A program made the translations under genes and the position numbers. From positions 9,238,001-9,302,000 of the forward strand of contig NZ_FNTQ01000001.1 of the NCBI RefSeq assembly GCF_900105755.1: a DNA stretch of 64,000 nucleotides, written 5' to 3'. Numbering within the stretch: position 1 is the first letter of the stretch; every line of letters begins with the position of its first letter. The notes under the pieces are model-generated. The model did no database searches and was not told where the DNA came from. It was given only the letters and a program-made list of their open reading frames with translations. This DNA is from Streptomyces sp. Ag109_O5-10. GTDB lineage: Bacteria; Actinomycetota; Actinomycetes; Streptomycetales; Streptomycetaceae. This document shows positions 63,759 to 64,000 of the stretch, piece after piece.

Positions 63759-64000
63759 ATGAGCGACATCATCGCGGGGGTGGAGATTCCTGAAACGGCG
63801 GCGGTCGCCGAGGCCACCCGCCTCATGCAGGAGATGACCAGCCCCCTCATCTACCACCACTCCCGGCGCGTTTTCGTCTTCGGCGCCCTGCATGCTCACA
63901 GGCTCGGTTTGGAGCCCGACCCGGAGCTTCTCTACCTGTCCGCCATGTTCCACGACACCGGCCTGCTGACGCCGTTTTCCGACGTCGAGCAGCGCTTCGA
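63759..64000 (+). CDS. HD-domain phosphohydrolase-like protein, cut by window end
   Basis: The frame from ATG 63759, with TAGGAG 7 to 12 bases upstream, runs open to the edge: SDIIAGVEIPETAAVAEATR, then SPLIYHHSRRVFVFGALHAHRLGLEPDPELLYLSAMFHDTGLL. The H...HD pattern (HHSRRV and FHDTG) is the HD metal site, in the arrangement of cyanamide-hydratase-like HD proteins. The 3' end is outside the window. It is divergent from the GlxA-type regulator across 23 bp. Confidence 0.85.
   Translation, partial: MSDIIAGVEIPETAAVAEATRLMQEMTSPLIYHHSRRVFVFGALHAHRLGLEPDPELLYLSAMFHDTGLLTPFSDVEQRF

Overview
The window is very GC-rich actinobacterial DNA: codons end in G/C, GGAGG-type ribosome sites precede many starts, GTG starts are common, and operons are packed with 4-base start/stop overlaps. 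Gene families and insertion-sequence types point to Streptomyces or a close relative, probably in an accessory or arm region of the chromosome.

Positions 1-45 kb form a hypoxia/dormancy island. Family by family it resembles the Mycobacterium tuberculosis DosR (DevR) regulon and the OsdRK regulon of S. coelicolor. In order it holds: a group 3b-like NiFe hydrogenase (beta-gamma-delta-alpha, minus strand, alpha cut by the window edge); a DUF1254/DUF1214 protein; an operon of acyl-CoA synthetase, 2-oxoacid dehydrogenase E1alpha, E1beta and E2, and an acyl carrier protein; CBS-BON proteins; several tandem universal stress proteins (USPs); an Rv2004c-like kinase; a DUF1918-XRE-flavin-binding fusion; Rv1738-like (DUF1876) and Rv1733c-like proteins; a CtpF-like P-type ATPase with two TrkA-type proteins; Hsp20; a complete A/V-type ATPase operon; OsmC; a Rip3-like M50-CBS protease; a GAF-GAF histidine kinase resembling DosS/OsdK; and a P1B-type ATPase fused to a hemerythrin domain. 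A recurrent 14-base element, GGGCCGNNNGTCCC, close to the DosR box, sits upstream of many of these genes, so they probably form one oxygen- or redox-responsive regulon. No cognate response regulator is in the window.

Positions 45-64 kb are different: a graveyard of insertion sequences and broken genes (IS256, IS5, IS110, IS21 and integrase remnants) among small immunity-like proteins (Imm21-, Imm1- and SMI1/KNR4-like). The best-resolved structure here is an IS110 element inserted inside an IS5-type transposase gene. Its 5' non-coding region folds as a bridge RNA. The guides in its target loop match the disrupted IS5 site, and the guides in its donor loop match the element's own ends. The window closes with a GlxA-type regulator divergent from an HD-domain gene cut by the edge.

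Inferred physiology of the island: under low oxygen, hydrogenase and acyl-CoA/2-oxoacid metabolism handle reductant, the A/V-ATPase and cation ATPases manage ion gradients, and USP, CBS, Hsp20 and OsmC proteins protect the cell.
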